The notes under the pieces are model-generated. The model saw only the letters and a list, made by a program, of their open reading frames with translations, made no database searches and was not told where the DNA came from. Source: an uncultured Salinicoccus sp. (lineage in GTDB: Bacteria > Bacillota > Bacilli > Staphylococcales > Salinicoccaceae). From it: a stretch of DNA of 64,000 nucleotides. The stretch is from positions 62,001 through 126,000 of the forward strand of contig CANLWV010000003.1 in the NCBI GenBank assembly GCA_947494965.1, written 5' to 3'. The position numbers and the translations under genes were made by a program. Position 1 is the stretch's first letter, and every line of letters starts with the position of its first letter. Positions 1 through 10,138 of this stretch are shown here, piece by piece.

Positions 1-2
1 AG

Positions 3-539
3 TTATTTACCAGTTTTTCCTTCTTTTTGACGAACCAGTTCGCCTTTATAACGGATACCTTTGCCTTTATATGGCTCTGGTGGACGTACAGCACGGATTT
101 TAGAAGCAAGTGCCCCAACAGATTCTTTGTTGATGCCTTCAACTTTAACATTCGTGTTGCCTTCCACTGTAATGGTAAGGTCCTCAGAAGGTTCGAATTC
201 AACCGGGTGAGAAAGCCCAACACTCAGTACGAGTTTGTTACCTTGCATCTGTGCACGGTAACCAACACCTACAAGTTCGAGTTCCTTAGCAAATCCTTGC
301 GATACGCCAACGATCATATTGTTGATAAGCGCACGCGTTGTACCATGATTCGTACGGTTTTCTTTAGAATCATTTGGTCTGACGACCTGAAGTGTATTAT
401 CTTCAAGCTCATAAGTCATTTTTTCATTGAAAGTATTGACAAGTTCCCCTTTAGGGCCCTTTACGCTGACTGTATTGTCATTGATTTCGACTGTTACGTC
501 GCTAGGAATTTCAATAATACGTTTACCTACACGGCTCAT
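3..539 (-). CDS. rplF: 50S ribosomal protein L6 (uL6)
   Basis: Large-subunit protein L6, which binds 23S rRNA near the factor-binding stalk base. The 178 residues match the family length and the frame starts with the usual MSRVGKR and ends in a basic Lys-rich tail. An AGGAGGTG ribosome binding site lies about seven bases before the ATG. It is the last gene of the S10-spc cluster visible here; its stop is three bases from the window edge, so the rest of the spc operon lies outside. Confidence 0.97.
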   Translation of the reverse strand: MSRVGKRIIEIPSDVTVEINDNTVSVKGPKGELVNTFNEKMTYELEDNTLQVVRPNDSKENRTNHGTTRALINNMIVGVSQGFAKELELVGVGYRAQMQGNKLVLSVGLSHPVEFEPSEDLTITVEGNTNVKVEGINKESVGALASKIRAVRPPEPYKGKGIRYKGELVRQKEGKTGK

Positions 540-563
540 TTCTTTGCACCTCCTGTTAATTCA

Positions 564-962
564 TTACCAAACGTATGCGAGTACTTCCCCGCCGATATTT
601 CTTTTGCGTGCTTCTTTATCAGTAAGTACGCCTTCTGAAGTAGAGATGAGCGCGATTCCAAGTCCGTTAAGAACTTTAGGAAGCTCTTCTCTTCTTGCAT
701 ATACTCTGAGTCCTGGTTTGGAAATACGTTTCAAACCAGTGATGACTTTTTCATTTTTGCTGCCGTACTTGAGGAATACACGGATGACGCCTTGTTTGTC
801 ATCTTCAATGTATTCAACATTTTTAACAAAACCTTCTGTTTTCAGAATCTCTGCAATTTCCTTTTTGATGTTGGATGCAGGGATTTCTAGTGAATCGTGT
901 CTCACCATGTTCGCATTTCTGATGCGAGTTAGCATATCTGCAATTGGATCTGAGAGTGTCAT
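564..962 (-). CDS. rpsH: 30S ribosomal protein S8 (uS8)
   Basis: Small-subunit primary binding protein S8, which contacts the central domain of 16S rRNA. In E. coli it is the spc operon repressor; whether it plays that role here is not visible. The 132 residues cover the whole family with the typical start [17 protein letters not shown] and the conserved end GEVLAYVW. It lies between rpsN and rplF in the normal bacterial order with short intergenic gaps carrying AGGAGG-type sites. Confidence 0.97.
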   Translation of the reverse strand: MTLSDPIADMLTRIRNANMVRHDSLEIPASNIKKEIAEILKTEGFVKNVEYIEDDKQGVIRVFLKYGSKNEKVITGLKRISKPGLRVYARREELPKVLNGLGIALISTSEGVLTDKEARKRNIGGEVLAYVW

Positions 963-992
963 TACTAGTTGCCTCCTTTCAATTTATGGCGC

Positions 993-1178
993 TTACCAGC
1001 TTGCTTTTTTAACGCCAGGGATCTGACCTTTGTAAGCAAGTTCACGGAAACATATACGGCAGAGCTTGAACTTGCGGTAGACTGAGTGTGGACGTCCGCA
1101 ACGCTCGCAGCGTGTATATTCGCGTACTTTAAACTTTTGTTCTTTTTTCTGTTTAGCTATCATTGATTTTTTAGCCAC
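993..1178 (-). CDS. rpsN: 30S ribosomal protein S14, zinc-binding type (uS14)
   Basis: Short 61-residue form of S14 with two CxxC pairs at residues 24-27 and 40-43 that bind one zinc. This is the zinc-dependent type found in the spc operon of Gram-positives. Many Firmicutes carry a second, longer zinc-free paralogue elsewhere that replaces it in zinc starvation; none is in this window. It sits between rplE and rpsH. Confidence 0.97.
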   Translation of the reverse strand: MAKKSMIAKQKKEQKFKVREYTRCERCGRPHSVYRKFKLCRICFRELAYKGQIPGVKKASW

Positions 1179-1197
1179 AATTTTGCCTCCTTATAGC

Positions 1198-1737
1198 TTA
1201 CTTTTGAAATGGCATTCCGAACTGAGTGAGCAGCTCACGGGCTTCTTCGTCTGTGTTCGCTGTCGTAACAACAACAATATCCATACCTCTTACTTTGGAG
1301 ACTTTGTCATAGTCGATTTCAGGGAAGATCAACTGTTCTTTTATACCGAGTGTATAGTTGCCGCGGCCATCGAATGCTTTCTTGGAAATACCTCTGAAGT
1401 CCCTGACACGTGGTAGAGATACTGAAATCAGCTTATCCAGGAAATCATACATCCTTTCGCCACGGAGAGTGACTTTGGCACCGATAGGCATACCTTCACG
1501 AAGCCTGAACGTTGCGATGGATTTTTTAGCTTTTGTAATTACTGGCTTCTGTCCTGTGATCGCCGTCAATTCTTCTACTGCCGTATCGAGTACTTTAGCG
1601 TTTTGAACAGCATCACCAACTCCCATGTTGACTACGATCTTTTCAATTCTCGGAGCTTGCATAACAGATGTGTAGTTGAATTTATTCACTAGTTCGTTTT
1701 TGATTTGATCATTGTATCTTTCTTTAAGGCGTATCAT
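1198..1737 (-). CDS. rplE: 50S ribosomal protein L5 (uL5)
   Basis: Large-subunit protein L5, which binds 5S rRNA and forms part of the central protuberance and the contact to S13. The 179 residues match the family. Conserved blocks [15 protein letters not shown] (about residues 29-43) and ALRE-like [17 protein letters not shown] are present. It follows rplX in the operon with a short gap and an AGGAGG site ahead of the ATG. Confidence 0.97.
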   Translation of the reverse strand: MIRLKERYNDQIKNELVNKFNYTSVMQAPRIEKIVVNMGVGDAVQNAKVLDTAVEELTAITGQKPVITKAKKSIATFRLREGMPIGAKVTLRGERMYDFLDKLISVSLPRVRDFRGISKKAFDGRGNYTLGIKEQLIFPEIDYDKVSKVRGMDIVVVTTANTDEEARELLTQFGMPFQK

Positions 1738-1760
1738 TAATATGGACCTCCTTCCACTAC

Positions 1761-2096
1761 TTAGTTATTTTTTTCGTATGCTACTTTAGGGATTTCTTTA
1801 CCTGATTTTACTGCTACTCTGACTTTAGAACCGTCCTCTTTTACTTCTTGACGGACACGAGTGCGTTCTCCTGATTCAGGGTCAACGTGCATGACGTTGG
1901 AAACATGGATGGCTGCCTCAGTTTCAAGGATGCCGCCTTCAGGGTTCATCTGGGAAGGCTTCTGATGTTTCTTCATCATATTGACACCTTCGACGATTAC
2001 ACGGTTTTTTGCAGGGATCGCTTTTAGGACCGTGCCTTCTTTACCTTTATCTTTACCGCTGATTACAACGACTTTATCTCCAGATCTTACGTGCAT
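1761..2096 (-). CDS. rplX: 50S ribosomal protein L24 (uL24)
   Basis: Assembly-initiator protein L24 with the N-terminal KOW motif ([16 protein letters not shown], about residues 6-21). At 111 residues it is a few residues longer than the 103-105 usual in Bacilli; the extra residues are at the C-terminal end. It lies between rplN and rplE as in nearly all bacteria. Confidence 0.96.
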   Translation of the reverse strand: MHVRSGDKVVVISGKDKGKEGTVLKAIPAKNRVIVEGVNMMKKHQKPSQMNPEGGILETEAAIHVSNVMHVDPESGERTRVRQEVKEDGSKVRVAVKSGKEIPKVAYEKNN

Positions 2097-2127
2097 GGGA
2101 ATCGCACCTCCTTAATTTAAATGTAGA

Positions 2128-2511
<384 letters not shown>

Positions 2512-2525
2512 TTATCTTCGATTGT

Positions 2526-2789
2526 TTAGACGATAACTGCTTCTTCTACGATTTCCACTAGACGGAAACGCTTAGTTGCAGACAATGGGCGAGTTTCTTC
2601 GATTCTTACGATATCGCCAGTCTTAGCAGTGTTATTTTCATCATGAGCTTTATGTTTTTTGGAATATTTGACACGTTTACCAATGATCGGGTGTCTTTTC
2701 TGAGTTTCTACGACTACAGTGATGGTCTTATCCATTTTGTCGGATACGACGCGGCCCTGGTAAACTTTACGTTCTGTTTTACTTTCCAC
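2526..2789 (-). CDS. rpsQ: 30S ribosomal protein S17 (uS17)
   Basis: Small-subunit primary 16S rRNA binder S17, an OB-fold protein. The 87 residues match the Bacilli form, with the conserved core [14 protein letters not shown] (about residues 12-25). It ends the S10 segment of the cluster, between rpmC and rplN. Confidence 0.97.
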   Translation of the reverse strand: MESKTERKVYQGRVVSDKMDKTITVVVETQKRHPIIGKRVKYSKKHKAHDENNTAKTGDIVRIEETRPLSATKRFRLVEIVEEAVIV

Positions 2790-2810
2790 TATGTGAGCCT
2801 CCCTCTATTA

Positions 2811-3020
2811 TTATTGGTTCGCTTTAGCTTCGCTGAGCTCTCTCTCGCGGATAGTTGTTTTCATTCTTGCGATAGCTTTTCTAACCTCTTTGATACGAGC
2901 AGTGTTCTCTAGCTGACCAGTAGCTAGTTGAAAGCGTAGGTTGAAGAGTTCTTCCTTAAGGTCTTTGACGTTATTTTCAATTTCTGAAGTTGTCAGTTCG
3001 CGGATTTCATTAGCTTTCAT
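2811..3020 (-). CDS. rpmC: 50S ribosomal protein L29 (uL29)
   Basis: Two-helix protein L29 next to the polypeptide exit tunnel, part of the binding site for trigger factor and SRP. I chose the ATG at 3020 ([10 protein letters not shown], 69 residues) rather than the GTG four codons upstream, because AGGTGG lies at the right distance from this ATG and the family starts here. The start overlaps the end of rplP by 11 bases, which suggests translational coupling. Confidence 0.95.
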   Translation of the reverse strand: MKANEIRELTTSEIENNVKDLKEELFNLRFQLATGQLENTARIKEVRKAIARMKTTIRERELSEAKANQ

Positions 3021-3444
3021 TCGTATCACCACCTAATTCTTCACGTTTAACGATTTTAGTCTTTACAGGAAGTTTGTGGCTTGCAAGGCGAAGCGCTTCT
3101 CTCGCTACTTCTTCTGGCACACCTGAAACTTCAAACATTACACGGCCAGGTTTAACGACTGCCATCCATCCTTCGACAGCACCTTTACCTGAACCCATAC
3201 GTACTTCCAATGGCTTCTTTGTATATGGTGTATGCGGGAAAATATTGATCCATACTTTACCGCCACGTTTCATATAGCGTGTCATGGCGATACGGGAAGC
3301 TTCAATCTGTCTGGAAGTTACCCATGCTGTTGTTGTTGCCTGTAGGCCATATTCACCAAAACTTACTTCTGTTCCGCCTTTAGCACGTCCTTTTGTGTCC
3401 GGACGATGTTGACGACGGTATTTCACTTTTTTAGGTAATAGCAT
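3010..3444 (-). CDS. rplP: 50S ribosomal protein L16 (uL16)
   Basis: L16 helps position the acceptor arm of A-site tRNA and is a late assembly protein. The 144 residues are the family length and begin [14 protein letters not shown]. The Arg-rich core and the segment [11 protein letters not shown] are conserved. Its C-terminus GGDTNES overlaps the rpmC start. Confidence 0.97.
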   Translation of the reverse strand: MLLPKKVKYRRQHRPDTKGRAKGGTEVSFGEYGLQATTTAWVTSRQIEASRIAMTRYMKRGGKVWINIFPHTPYTKKPLEVRMGSGKGAVEGWMAVVKPGRVMFEVSGVPEEVAREALRLASHKLPVKTKIVKREELGGDTNES

Positions 3445-3459
3445 TGTTATTTTCCTCCC

Positions 3460-4104
3460 TTACTTTTTGTCATTCTTGACAGGAAGAACTTCTCCACGGT
3501 AGATCCATACTTTAACACCGAGTTTACCGTATGTTGTATCAGCCTCTTCATGTGCATAATCTATATCTGCACGGAGAGTGTGAAGTGGAACTGTTCCTTC
3601 GCTGTAGCCTTCTGAACGTGCAATGTCAGCGCCACCGAGACGCCCTGAAACTTGCGTTTTAATACCTTTAGCTCCAGCTCTTATCGCTCTTTGCAGTACT
3701 TGTTTTTGTGCTCTACGGAAAGAGACACGGTTTTCAAGCTGACGTGCGATGTTTTCTGCAACAAGCTTTGCATCCATATCAATTTTCTTGATTTCTACAA
3801 CGTTGATGTGGATTTTCTTGCCTGTGAGGTTAGTCAACGCTGTGCGGAGCTTGTCTATTTCACTACCGCCTTTACCGATGACCATACCTGGTTTGCCGGT
3901 ATGAAGTGCAATGTTCACACGGTTAGCCGCTCGTTCGATTTCCACTTTGGAAATGGCTGCGTCTTTAAGGTTTTTTTCGATATATTCACGAATTTTAAGA
4001 TCTTCATGCAAAAGGTCTGCGAAATCTTTCTCTGCGTACCACTTCGCTTCCCAATCACGGATGACTCCTGTACGAAGTCCAATAGGATTTATCTTCTGAC
4101 CCAA
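3460..4104 (-). CDS. rpsC: 30S ribosomal protein S3 (uS3)
   Basis: S3 lines the mRNA entry tunnel and has helicase function with S4 and S5. The 214 residues contain the KH type II domain with the GxxG-like loop [12 protein letters not shown] (about residues 77-88) and the C-terminal domain. It starts [11 protein letters not shown] like nearly all bacterial S3 proteins. Confidence 0.97.
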   Translation of the reverse strand: MGQKINPIGLRTGVIRDWEAKWYAEKDFADLLHEDLKIREYIEKNLKDAAISKVEIERAANRVNIALHTGKPGMVIGKGGSEIDKLRTALTNLTGKKIHINVVEIKKIDMDAKLVAENIARQLENRVSFRRAQKQVLQRAIRAGAKGIKTQVSGRLGGADIARSEGYSEGTVPLHTLRADIDYAHEEADTTYGKLGVKVWIYRGEVLPVKNDKK

Positions 4105-4125
4105 ATTAATTCCCTCCTTGTGGTT

Positions 4126-4512
4126 TTATGCGTTTTCTTCTGTTTCAGCTTCTTCAGTCGTTTCCTGTACTGCTTCTTCTGCAACTTCTGAAACAACTAT
4201 AGTGATATGGCTCGTGTGCTTGTTGATTTTAGTCGCACGGCCTTGTGCACGTGGGCGGAATCGTTTCAATGTCGGACCTTCATCGGCATAAGCTTCTGAG
4301 ATGAATAGGTTTTCGACGTCCATGTCGTAGTTGTGCTCAGCATTGGCTACAGCTGAATGAACCAGTTTTTCAACTACCGGCGATGTTCTTTTGTTTGTGA
4401 GTTTAAGAATTGCGATGGCTTCTCCAACTTCCTTGCCGCGGATCAGGTCCAGGACCATTCTCGCTTTACGAGGAGCAATTCTTATAGTTTTAGCAACTGC
4501 TTTCGCTTGCAT
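4126..4512 (-). CDS. rplV: 50S ribosomal protein L22 (uL22), acidic tail
   Basis: L22 has a globular domain and a beta-hairpin (about residues 80-100) that reaches the constriction of the exit tunnel, where macrolide-resistance changes map in other bacteria. At 128 residues it is longer than the 113-117 typical of Bacilli. The extra residues form a Glu-rich tail ([17 protein letters not shown]). Acidic tails are common in halotolerant organisms, but this tail could also simply be disordered. Confidence 0.95.
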   Translation of the reverse strand: MQAKAVAKTIRIAPRKARMVLDLIRGKEVGEAIAILKLTNKRTSPVVEKLVHSAVANAEHNYDMDVENLFISEAYADEGPTLKRFRPRAQGRATKINKHTSHITIVVSEVAEEAVQETTEEAETEENA

Positions 4513-4545
4513 CTTTCGTTCCTCCTTTATTCCGTCTTATCACTT

Positions 4546-4824
4546 TTATCTTCTTGTTTTCTTATCGTCAGTTCCATGGCCTTTGAAAGTTCTCGTTGGA
4601 GCGAATTCTCCAAGTTTGTGACCGACCATATCCTCTGTGACATAAACCGGTACATGTTTACGGCCGTCGTATACAGCAATAGTATGTCCGATGAAGTTAG
4701 GGAATACCGTGGAACGGCGTGACCAAGTTTTAATTACACTTTTTTTGTTGCTTTCGTTGAGTGTTTCCACCTTTTTCATGAGGTGACCATCAACAAAAGG
4801 TCCTTTTTTAAGACTGCGTGCCAT
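4546..4824 (-). CDS. rpsS: 30S ribosomal protein S19 (uS19)
   Basis: S19 binds the head of the 30S subunit with S13. I start it at the ATG at 4824 ([15 protein letters not shown], 92 residues), which has a GGAGGCG site just upstream and matches the family start. The open frame continues 15 codons further upstream without homology. It lies between rplB and rplV. Confidence 0.96.
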   Translation of the reverse strand: MARSLKKGPFVDGHLMKKVETLNESNKKSVIKTWSRRSTVFPNFIGHTIAVYDGRKHVPVYVTEDMVGHKLGEFAPTRTFKGHGTDDKKTRR

Positions 4825-4882
4825 TTTGGCGCCTCCTTCCAATAATGCGTGCGGATATTTTATCCGCACACTATGGTTTCAT

Positions 4883-5716
4883 TTATTTCTTCTTGCGTCC
4901 TCTTACGATTAGCTTATCAGAACGGTTTTTGCCTCTACGCGTCTTCTTGCCAAGGGTAGGTTTACCCCAAGGAGACATAGGTGACGGCATACCGATTGGG
5001 GCACGTCCTTCACCACCACCGTGTGGGTGATCGTTAGGGTTCATAACAGAACCACGAACTGTAGGGCGTTTCTTCTTCCATCTGGAACGACCTGCTTTAC
5101 CGATGTTGATCAATTCGTGCTGTTCGTTGCCGACAGCACCGATTGTTGCGCGGCAAGTTGAAAGAATCATACGTACTTCACCAGAACGCAGTTTAACCAG
5201 TACATACTTACCTTCTTTACCAAGTACCTGAGCTCTTGAGCCTGCAGATCTGACCAACTGGCCACCCCTGCCTGGCTTGAGTTCAATGTTATGGATTGTA
5301 GTACCGACCGGGATGTCTGTAAGCGCCATAGCGTTACCTACTTTGATGTCGGCTTCTGGTCCACTCATTATTTCTTGGCCAACTTGTGCACCTTTAGGCG
5401 CCAGGATGTAGCTCTTCTCGCCATCAGCATAGATGACAAGCGCTATGTTGGCTGAACGGTTCGGGTCATACTCTATTTGAGTGATGCGGGCAGGTACGCC
5501 ATCTTTGATGCGTTTGAAGTCGATCACTCTATATTGACGCTTGTGTCCGCCACCTCTGTGACGCACTGTAATCTTACCTTGGTTATTACGTCCCGCTTTT
5601 TTCGGAAGCGGCTGTAACAATGACCGTTCCGGTGTCGTTGATGTGATTTCTGCGAAGTCGGAACCAGTCATATTACGACGAGCATTGGTGGTCGGCTTAT
5701 ATTTTTTAATCGCCAT
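4883..5716 (-). CDS. rplB: 50S ribosomal protein L2 (uL2)
   Basis: L2 is a primary 23S rRNA binder required for subunit association and peptidyltransferase activity. The 277 residues contain the OB-fold and SH3-like barrels and the C-terminal conserved segment [18 protein letters not shown], which includes the histidine (about residue 228) linked to catalytic-centre structure. Canonical place after rplW. Confidence 0.98.
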   Translation of the reverse strand: MAIKKYKPTTNARRNMTGSDFAEITSTTPERSLLQPLPKKAGRNNQGKITVRHRGGGHKRQYRVIDFKRIKDGVPARITQIEYDPNRSANIALVIYADGEKSYILAPKGAQVGQEIMSGPEADIKVGNAMALTDIPVGTTIHNIELKPGRGGQLVRSAGSRAQVLGKEGKYVLVKLRSGEVRMILSTCRATIGAVGNEQHELINIGKAGRSRWKKKRPTVRGSVMNPNDHPHGGGEGRAPIGMPSPMSPWGKPTLGKKTRRGKNRSDKLIVRGRKKK

Positions 5717-5746
5717 CTCGTTTTACCTCCTTATTGGTAACAGCTC

Positions 5747-6019
5747 TTAGAATATATCAATAGAGCCTTCTTTTAGTGTTACGATCGCTTTTCTTCTTTT
5801 CTTAGTGTAGCCACTGTAACGCCCCATGCGTTTTTTCTTCGGCTTATAGTTCATTATGTTAACTTTGCTGACTTTTACATCAAAAATGTTTTCTACTGCG
5901 TGTTTAACTTGTGTCTTGTTAGCTTTCACATCTACATCAAAAGTGTATTTGTCAAATGACATCAAGTCAGCAGAACGCTCAGTGATGACTGGGCGTTTAA
6001 TGATATCGCGTGCATCCAT
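5747..6019 (-). CDS. rplW: 50S ribosomal protein L23 (uL23)
   Basis: L23 sits at the tunnel exit and is the main docking point of trigger factor and SRP. The 90 residues match the family, starting [16 protein letters not shown]. Its start codon overlaps the end of rplD by one base, so the two are probably translationally coupled. Confidence 0.96.
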   Translation of the reverse strand: MDARDIIKRPVITERSADLMSFDKYTFDVDVKANKTQVKHAVENIFDVKVSKVNIMNYKPKKKRMGRYSGYTKKRRKAIVTLKEGSIDIF

Positions 6020-6642
6020 TACAGAAGCACCTCCTCTGCTTTTTTGATAGCACCTTCTGTGAAGATGACACGATCTGCAGAAAGAATGTCAAGTACATTG
6101 AGTTCTTCCGGCGTCAACAGCGTGACACCTTGCAGATTGCGAGTTGAAAGTTCGATATTGGCATCTTCTGCTTCAAGAACGAGAAGTGCTTTCCTATCCG
6201 CTTTGAGGTTGTCGAGGATTGCAAGGAAATCTTTTGTTTTAGGTGTATCAATAGTCAAATTATCGACTACTGTGACTGCCTCTTCATTCGCTTTTGCCGA
6301 GAGGGCAGAGCGCAATGCAAGACGACGCATCTTCTTCGGCATTTTGTAGGAATAGCTTCTTGGCGTTGGTCCAAAAACGACTCCGCCTCCACGATAGTGC
6401 GGCGCACGTATCGTACCTTGCCTGGCGTTACCGGTACCTTTTTGCCTGAATGGTTTCTTGCCGCCACCACGTACTGCTGCACGATTCTTGACGGAATGCG
6501 TGCCACGTCTCAGTGATGCACGTTGCAGGTTTACAGCTTCAAACAGCACATGCTGGTTCGGTTCGATGCCGAAGATGTCCTGGTTGAGTTCTATAGAGTT
6601 AACTTTCGTTCCTTCTTTAGTCAATACATCTATGTTTGCCAT
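6019..6642 (-). CDS. rplD: 50S ribosomal protein L4 (uL4)
   Basis: L4 has an extended loop that contributes to the tunnel constriction. In E. coli it also represses its own operon through the S10 leader; that activity is not demonstrated by sequence here. The 207 residues carry the conserved [15 protein letters not shown] tunnel-loop segment around residues 60-80. The terminal residues overlap rplW. Confidence 0.97.
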   Translation of the reverse strand: MANIDVLTKEGTKVNSIELNQDIFGIEPNQHVLFEAVNLQRASLRRGTHSVKNRAAVRGGGKKPFRQKGTGNARQGTIRAPHYRGGGVVFGPTPRSYSYKMPKKMRRLALRSALSAKANEEAVTVVDNLTIDTPKTKDFLAILDNLKADRKALLVLEAEDANIELSTRNLQGVTLLTPEELNVLDILSADRVIFTEGAIKKAEEVLL

Positions 6643-6672
6643 GTGTTAAATCCTCCCTTCCTGAATTACTAT

Positions 6673-7335
6673 TTATTTAACACCTTTTTTAATTGCTGTT
6701 GCGACTTTTACATAGCCTTTACGTGGACCAGGTACATTACCTTTTATCAATAGAACATTACGTTCTGCGTCCACTTTTACGATTTCAAGATTCTGTAGGG
6801 TGACAGTTTCGCCGCCCATGCGTCCAGGCAATTCTTTACCTTTAAATACGCGGGATGGGTCAGAGGCTTGTCCCATTGAACCAGAGCTTCTGTGGAAACG
6901 GGAACCGTGTGACATTGGTCCGCGGCTTTGGTTATGGCGTTTGATTGAGCCTTGGAAACCTTTACCTTTGGATGTTGCTGTCACGTCCACTGCGTCTCCT
7001 GCTTCAAATGTATCTACAGTGACTTCTTGACCTACCTCGAATTCATCTGCTGCGAGATTTTTGAATTCGCGTACGAAGCGCTTAGGAGCTTTGCCGGATG
7101 CTTTGGCATGGCCGGTTTCTGCTTTGTTTGCATATTTTTTGGTTCTTGCACCTTCAAAATATTCACGCTTGTCGTCAAAACCGATTTGTACAGCGTTGTA
7201 CCCATCAGTTTCTTCCGTTTTCTTCTGCAGTACTATGTTTCCTGCTGCTTCAACTACTGTTACAGGGATCAACTCTCCGTTTTCTCCGAAAACTTGAGTC
7301 ATTCCTACTTTTTTACCTAAGATTCCTTTGGTCAT
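6673..7335 (-). CDS. rplC: 50S ribosomal protein L3 (uL3)
   Basis: L3 is an early assembly protein reaching the peptidyltransferase centre. I start it at the ATG at 7335 ([16 protein letters not shown], 220 residues). An AGGAGGTG site lies about nine bases upstream; the in-frame GTG four codons earlier lies inside that site. The central loop with the conserved Gln that is methylated by PrmB in enteric bacteria ([18 protein letters not shown] region) is present. Confidence 0.97.
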   Translation of the reverse strand: MTKGILGKKVGMTQVFGENGELIPVTVVEAAGNIVLQKKTEETDGYNAVQIGFDDKREYFEGARTKKYANKAETGHAKASGKAPKRFVREFKNLAADEFEVGQEVTVDTFEAGDAVDVTATSKGKGFQGSIKRHNQSRGPMSHGSRFHRSSGSMGQASDPSRVFKGKELPGRMGGETVTLQNLEIVKVDAERNVLLIKGNVPGPRKGYVKVATAIKKGVK

Positions 7336-7360
7336 CGAAAGTCGCACCTCCTACTATAAT

Positions 7361-7860
<500 letters not shown>

Positions 7861-7866
7861 CTAGAT

Positions 7867-7895
7867 ATATTACACGAAAAAAGTGAAAAAATCAA
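7867..7895 (-). promoter_or_regulatory. SigA-type promoter of the S10 operon
   Basis: On the minus strand TTGATT (7890-7895) and TAATAT (7867-7872) are separated by exactly 17 bases, a near-consensus vegetative promoter. Transcription would start near 7860 and read leftward through the leader into rpsJ. Confidence 0.75.
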
Positions 7896-7925
7896 GGGTT
7901 AACTCGAGATTCTTTCACTTTTTTC
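7876..7925 (-). repeat. 13-bp inverted repeat overlapping the S10 promoter
   Basis: The 13-base arms at 7876-7888 and 7913-7925 are perfect reverse complements, with a 24-base loop. The arms are A/T-rich and lie downstream of the purine permease, so the repeat may be a weak terminator for that gene. It covers the -35 and spacer of the S10 promoter, so it could also affect promoter use. Confidence 0.4.
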
Positions 7926-7981
7926 ACTTGATCATGATCAAGGTGTATAATATTACATCATTTTTCTGAAGTTTTCAATGG

Positions 7982-9316
7982 TTATTCCGTCATGAATATG
8001 AAGTATAGAATGAACACCACAAACAACCCATACATTATAGGATGAATCTCTTTTCTCCGCCCTGCCATAATCATCGTAATCGGGTAGAATACGAAACCGA
8101 TCGCAATACCCGTTGCAATACTATAGGTCAATGGCATCATGAACATAGTCAGGAAAGCAGGTACCGCGACTTCAAACTGATCCCATCTCACCTTAGACAG
8201 ATTGGAGACCATGAGCGCTCCTACGATGATCAGGGCTGGGGCCGTCACTTCTGAAGTGAATGTAACTATAAGAGGCGATAGGAAAATTGCAGATAAGAAA
8301 AGAAAACCAGTTACAACACTCGCAAAACCAGTTCTTGCACCTGCTGCCACCCCAGCTGTCGACTCGACATATGAAGTCGTAGTAGAAGTACCGAAGATTG
8401 CACCTGCTATTGTAGCAATCGAATCGGAAAGCAGTGCACGTCCTCCACGCGGCAGTTTGTTGTCCTTGATCATATTCGCCTGACTTGCTACACCTACCAA
8501 TGTGCCCGCCGTATCAAAAAAGTCTACAAATAGGAATGTCAGGACCACAATCAGGAACTGTACATTAAAAATATCCGCCGGATTCGAAAATGCTTCGAAT
8601 GCTGCCCCAAAAGTCGGAGCCATGCTTGGCACAGGTCCAAAGAAACTTTCAGGTCTCGGTACAAGCCCAAGGACGAGTCCTGCCACGGCCGTCAGTATCA
8701 TACCAAAGAATATAGCACCCGGTACGCGTTTTGCCATGAGCACTGCCGTAAGGAAGAGACCGCCTACCGCCAAAAGTACTTTAGGGTCATGCAGTGCACC
8801 CAATCCCACAAGCGTCGCTTCATTCATCACTATAATACCGGCGCCTTGAAGTCCCACAAAGGTAATGAAGAAGCCTATACCTGCACTGACTGCCATCTTC
8901 ATCTCCATAGGGATTGAGTTGATGACGTATTCCCTCAGTCCACTAATCGTCAGCAAGGCAAAAATCACACCTGAGAAGAGGACACCTGTCAGCGCGGTCT
9001 GCCATGGTATACCCATCGTCAGAACCACCGTAAATGCGAAGAATGCATTAAGCCCCATGCCCGGTGCCAATGCAATCGGGTACCTTGCATATAATCCCAT
9101 GATGAGACAGCCTATGAAAGCTGCAAGTGCAGTGGCCACAAATACTGCATTCATATCCATGCCCATGGAATCAGGTATGCCTTCTATTCCTTGAAGTGAC
9201 AATACAGATGGGTTGACGGCTAGTATGTATGCCATCGAGAGAAATGTCGTCAATCCCCCGATGATTTCGCTGCGGTAAGTCGTACCATGCCCTTCAAAGT
9301 CAAAAAACTTTTTCAT
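7982..9316 (-). CDS. NCS2-type purine permease (guanine/hypoxanthine, PbuG/PbuO/AzgA group)
   Basis: Proton-coupled nucleobase importer in the cytoplasmic membrane. The 444 residues carry about 12-14 hydrophobic segments and the AzgA-group start FFDFEGHGTTYRSEIIGGL, followed by LTTFLSMAYILAVNP, which is typical of guanine/hypoxanthine permeases rather than xanthine or uracil carriers. It is the second gene after the YczE-like gene (33-base gap), so both likely share one promoter. I see no purine riboswitch in the gap or upstream. Substrate within the purines is inferred. Confidence 0.85.
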   Translation of the reverse strand: MKKFFDFEGHGTTYRSEIIGGLTTFLSMAYILAVNPSVLSLQGIEGIPDSMGMDMNAVFVATALAAFIGCLIMGLYARYPIALAPGMGLNAFFAFTVVLTMGIPWQTALTGVLFSGVIFALLTISGLREYVINSIPMEMKMAVSAGIGFFITFVGLQGAGIIVMNEATLVGLGALHDPKVLLAVGGLFLTAVLMAKRVPGAIFFGMILTAVAGLVLGLVPRPESFFGPVPSMAPTFGAAFEAFSNPADIFNVQFLIVVLTFLFVDFFDTAGTLVGVASQANMIKDNKLPRGGRALLSDSIATIAGAIFGTSTTTSYVESTAGVAAGARTGFASVVTGFLFLSAIFLSPLIVTFTSEVTAPALIIVGALMVSNLSKVRWDQFEVAVPAFLTMFMMPLTYSIATGIAIGFVFYPITMIMAGRRKEIHPIMYGLFVVFILYFIFMTE

Positions 9317-9349
9317 AATCTACTCCATTCATTTGTCATATTCTAAAAA

Positions 9350-9988
9350 CTAGATCACTTTAATGATGTTCTTATCTTCAGCGCCCAAAAACCGTACCAG
9401 TAGACGACGCGTTAAAGGTAGCCACGCCTCTATTAATTTACCGAGCCCAAATACAATCACAAGGGTGCCTATGAATACCGGGCCACCCAATAGATACCCT
9501 CCTACTGCCGCACTGAATTCCATGATGTTTCGGGCTACAGAAATTTTCAAACCAAATTTGTCGACCATTAGAAGCATCAGGGAGTCGCGCGGCCCGGCCC
9601 CGAGATTCGGGGTGATGTAGAATGCCACACCGAATGACATTACTAAAAGACCAATGGAAAAGACGATTGTATGTTGCGTCCAACCTTCAAAATTCGGCAG
9701 CAGCCAATTGAAGAAATCGATGAAGATACCGATGGAGAGCATGTTGACATAGACCCCGAGACGAGGCCATTCTCGTGTCATCATTGCAGTGAATATGACG
9801 ATCACTGCACCTACTATAATCGACCAGCTCCCGATTGTGAGACCGAATGTCTGCCATAATCCATAGTGGAAGACGTCCCATGATCCCAGACCCAGAAGAT
9901 GGCCCTTGATTGTCAACGTGACACCCAAGGCTAGGATGACAAGACCCATCAGATAAAACATCCAGCGTTTCATTATATTGCTTTTCAC
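9350..9988 (-). CDS. YczE/YyaS/YitT family integral membrane protein
   Basis: A 212-residue protein with about five transmembrane segments and the motif LGSWDVFHYGLWQTFGL typical of the YczE/YyaS family. In Bacillus subtilis YczE is needed for lipopeptide production, but no general molecular function is established. I use the GTG at 9988, because GGAGGTG lies about eight bases upstream. It heads a two-gene unit with the purine permease, which may hint at a membrane or transport accessory role. Confidence 0.75.
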   Translation of the reverse strand: MKSNIMKRWMFYLMGLVILALGVTLTIKGHLLGLGSWDVFHYGLWQTFGLTIGSWSIIVGAVIVIFTAMMTREWPRLGVYVNMLSIGIFIDFFNWLLPNFEGWTQHTIVFSIGLLVMSFGVAFYITPNLGAGPRDSLMLLMVDKFGLKISVARNIMEFSAAVGGYLLGGPVFIGTLVIVFGLGKLIEAWLPLTRRLLVRFLGAEDKNIIKVI

Positions 9989-10020
9989 GGGGCACCTCCA
10001 TACCTATTATTATCTAAACT

Positions 10021-10049
10021 AGTGTACGCCCGGTCGAAGAAAATTGCAA
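10021..10049 (-). promoter_or_regulatory. Promoter of the YczE-like gene and purine permease
   Basis: On the minus strand TTGCAA (10044-10049) and TACACT (10021-10026) are 17 bases apart, about 35 bases upstream of the GTG start. This is a good vegetative-type match. Confidence 0.6.
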
Positions 10050-10074
10050 TATGCTTTATAGCCGACTCTTAATA

Positions 10075-10100
10075 GTTTCGACACCAGCGAGCGCGGGAAT
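10075..10100 (+). promoter_or_regulatory. SigB-type promoter of the PepSY lipoprotein gene
   Basis: GTTTCG (10075-10080) and GGGAAT (10095-10100) are separated by 14 bases, which fits the general stress sigma factor consensus (GTTTAA, 12-15 bases, GGGWAW). A weaker SigA match overlaps it (TTCGAC, 17 bases, TATGAT). The gene starts 38 bases downstream. Confidence 0.55.
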
Positions 10101-10138
10101 ATGATACTAAAATATCTTATGGGAGGCGAAGCAATCTT

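Noticed and set aside
27-638. Long plus-strand open frames opposite rplF and rpsH (also 427-1026 and others across 1-7.7 kb)
   Set aside because: They lie antisense to ribosomal protein genes, have no ribosome binding sites and encode Cys/Phe-rich nonsense typical of reverse-strand shadows.
9317-10020. Purine riboswitch for the purine permease
   Set aside because: The gap before the permease is only 33 bases and the operon leader is about 25-30 bases; no purine aptamer blocks were seen.
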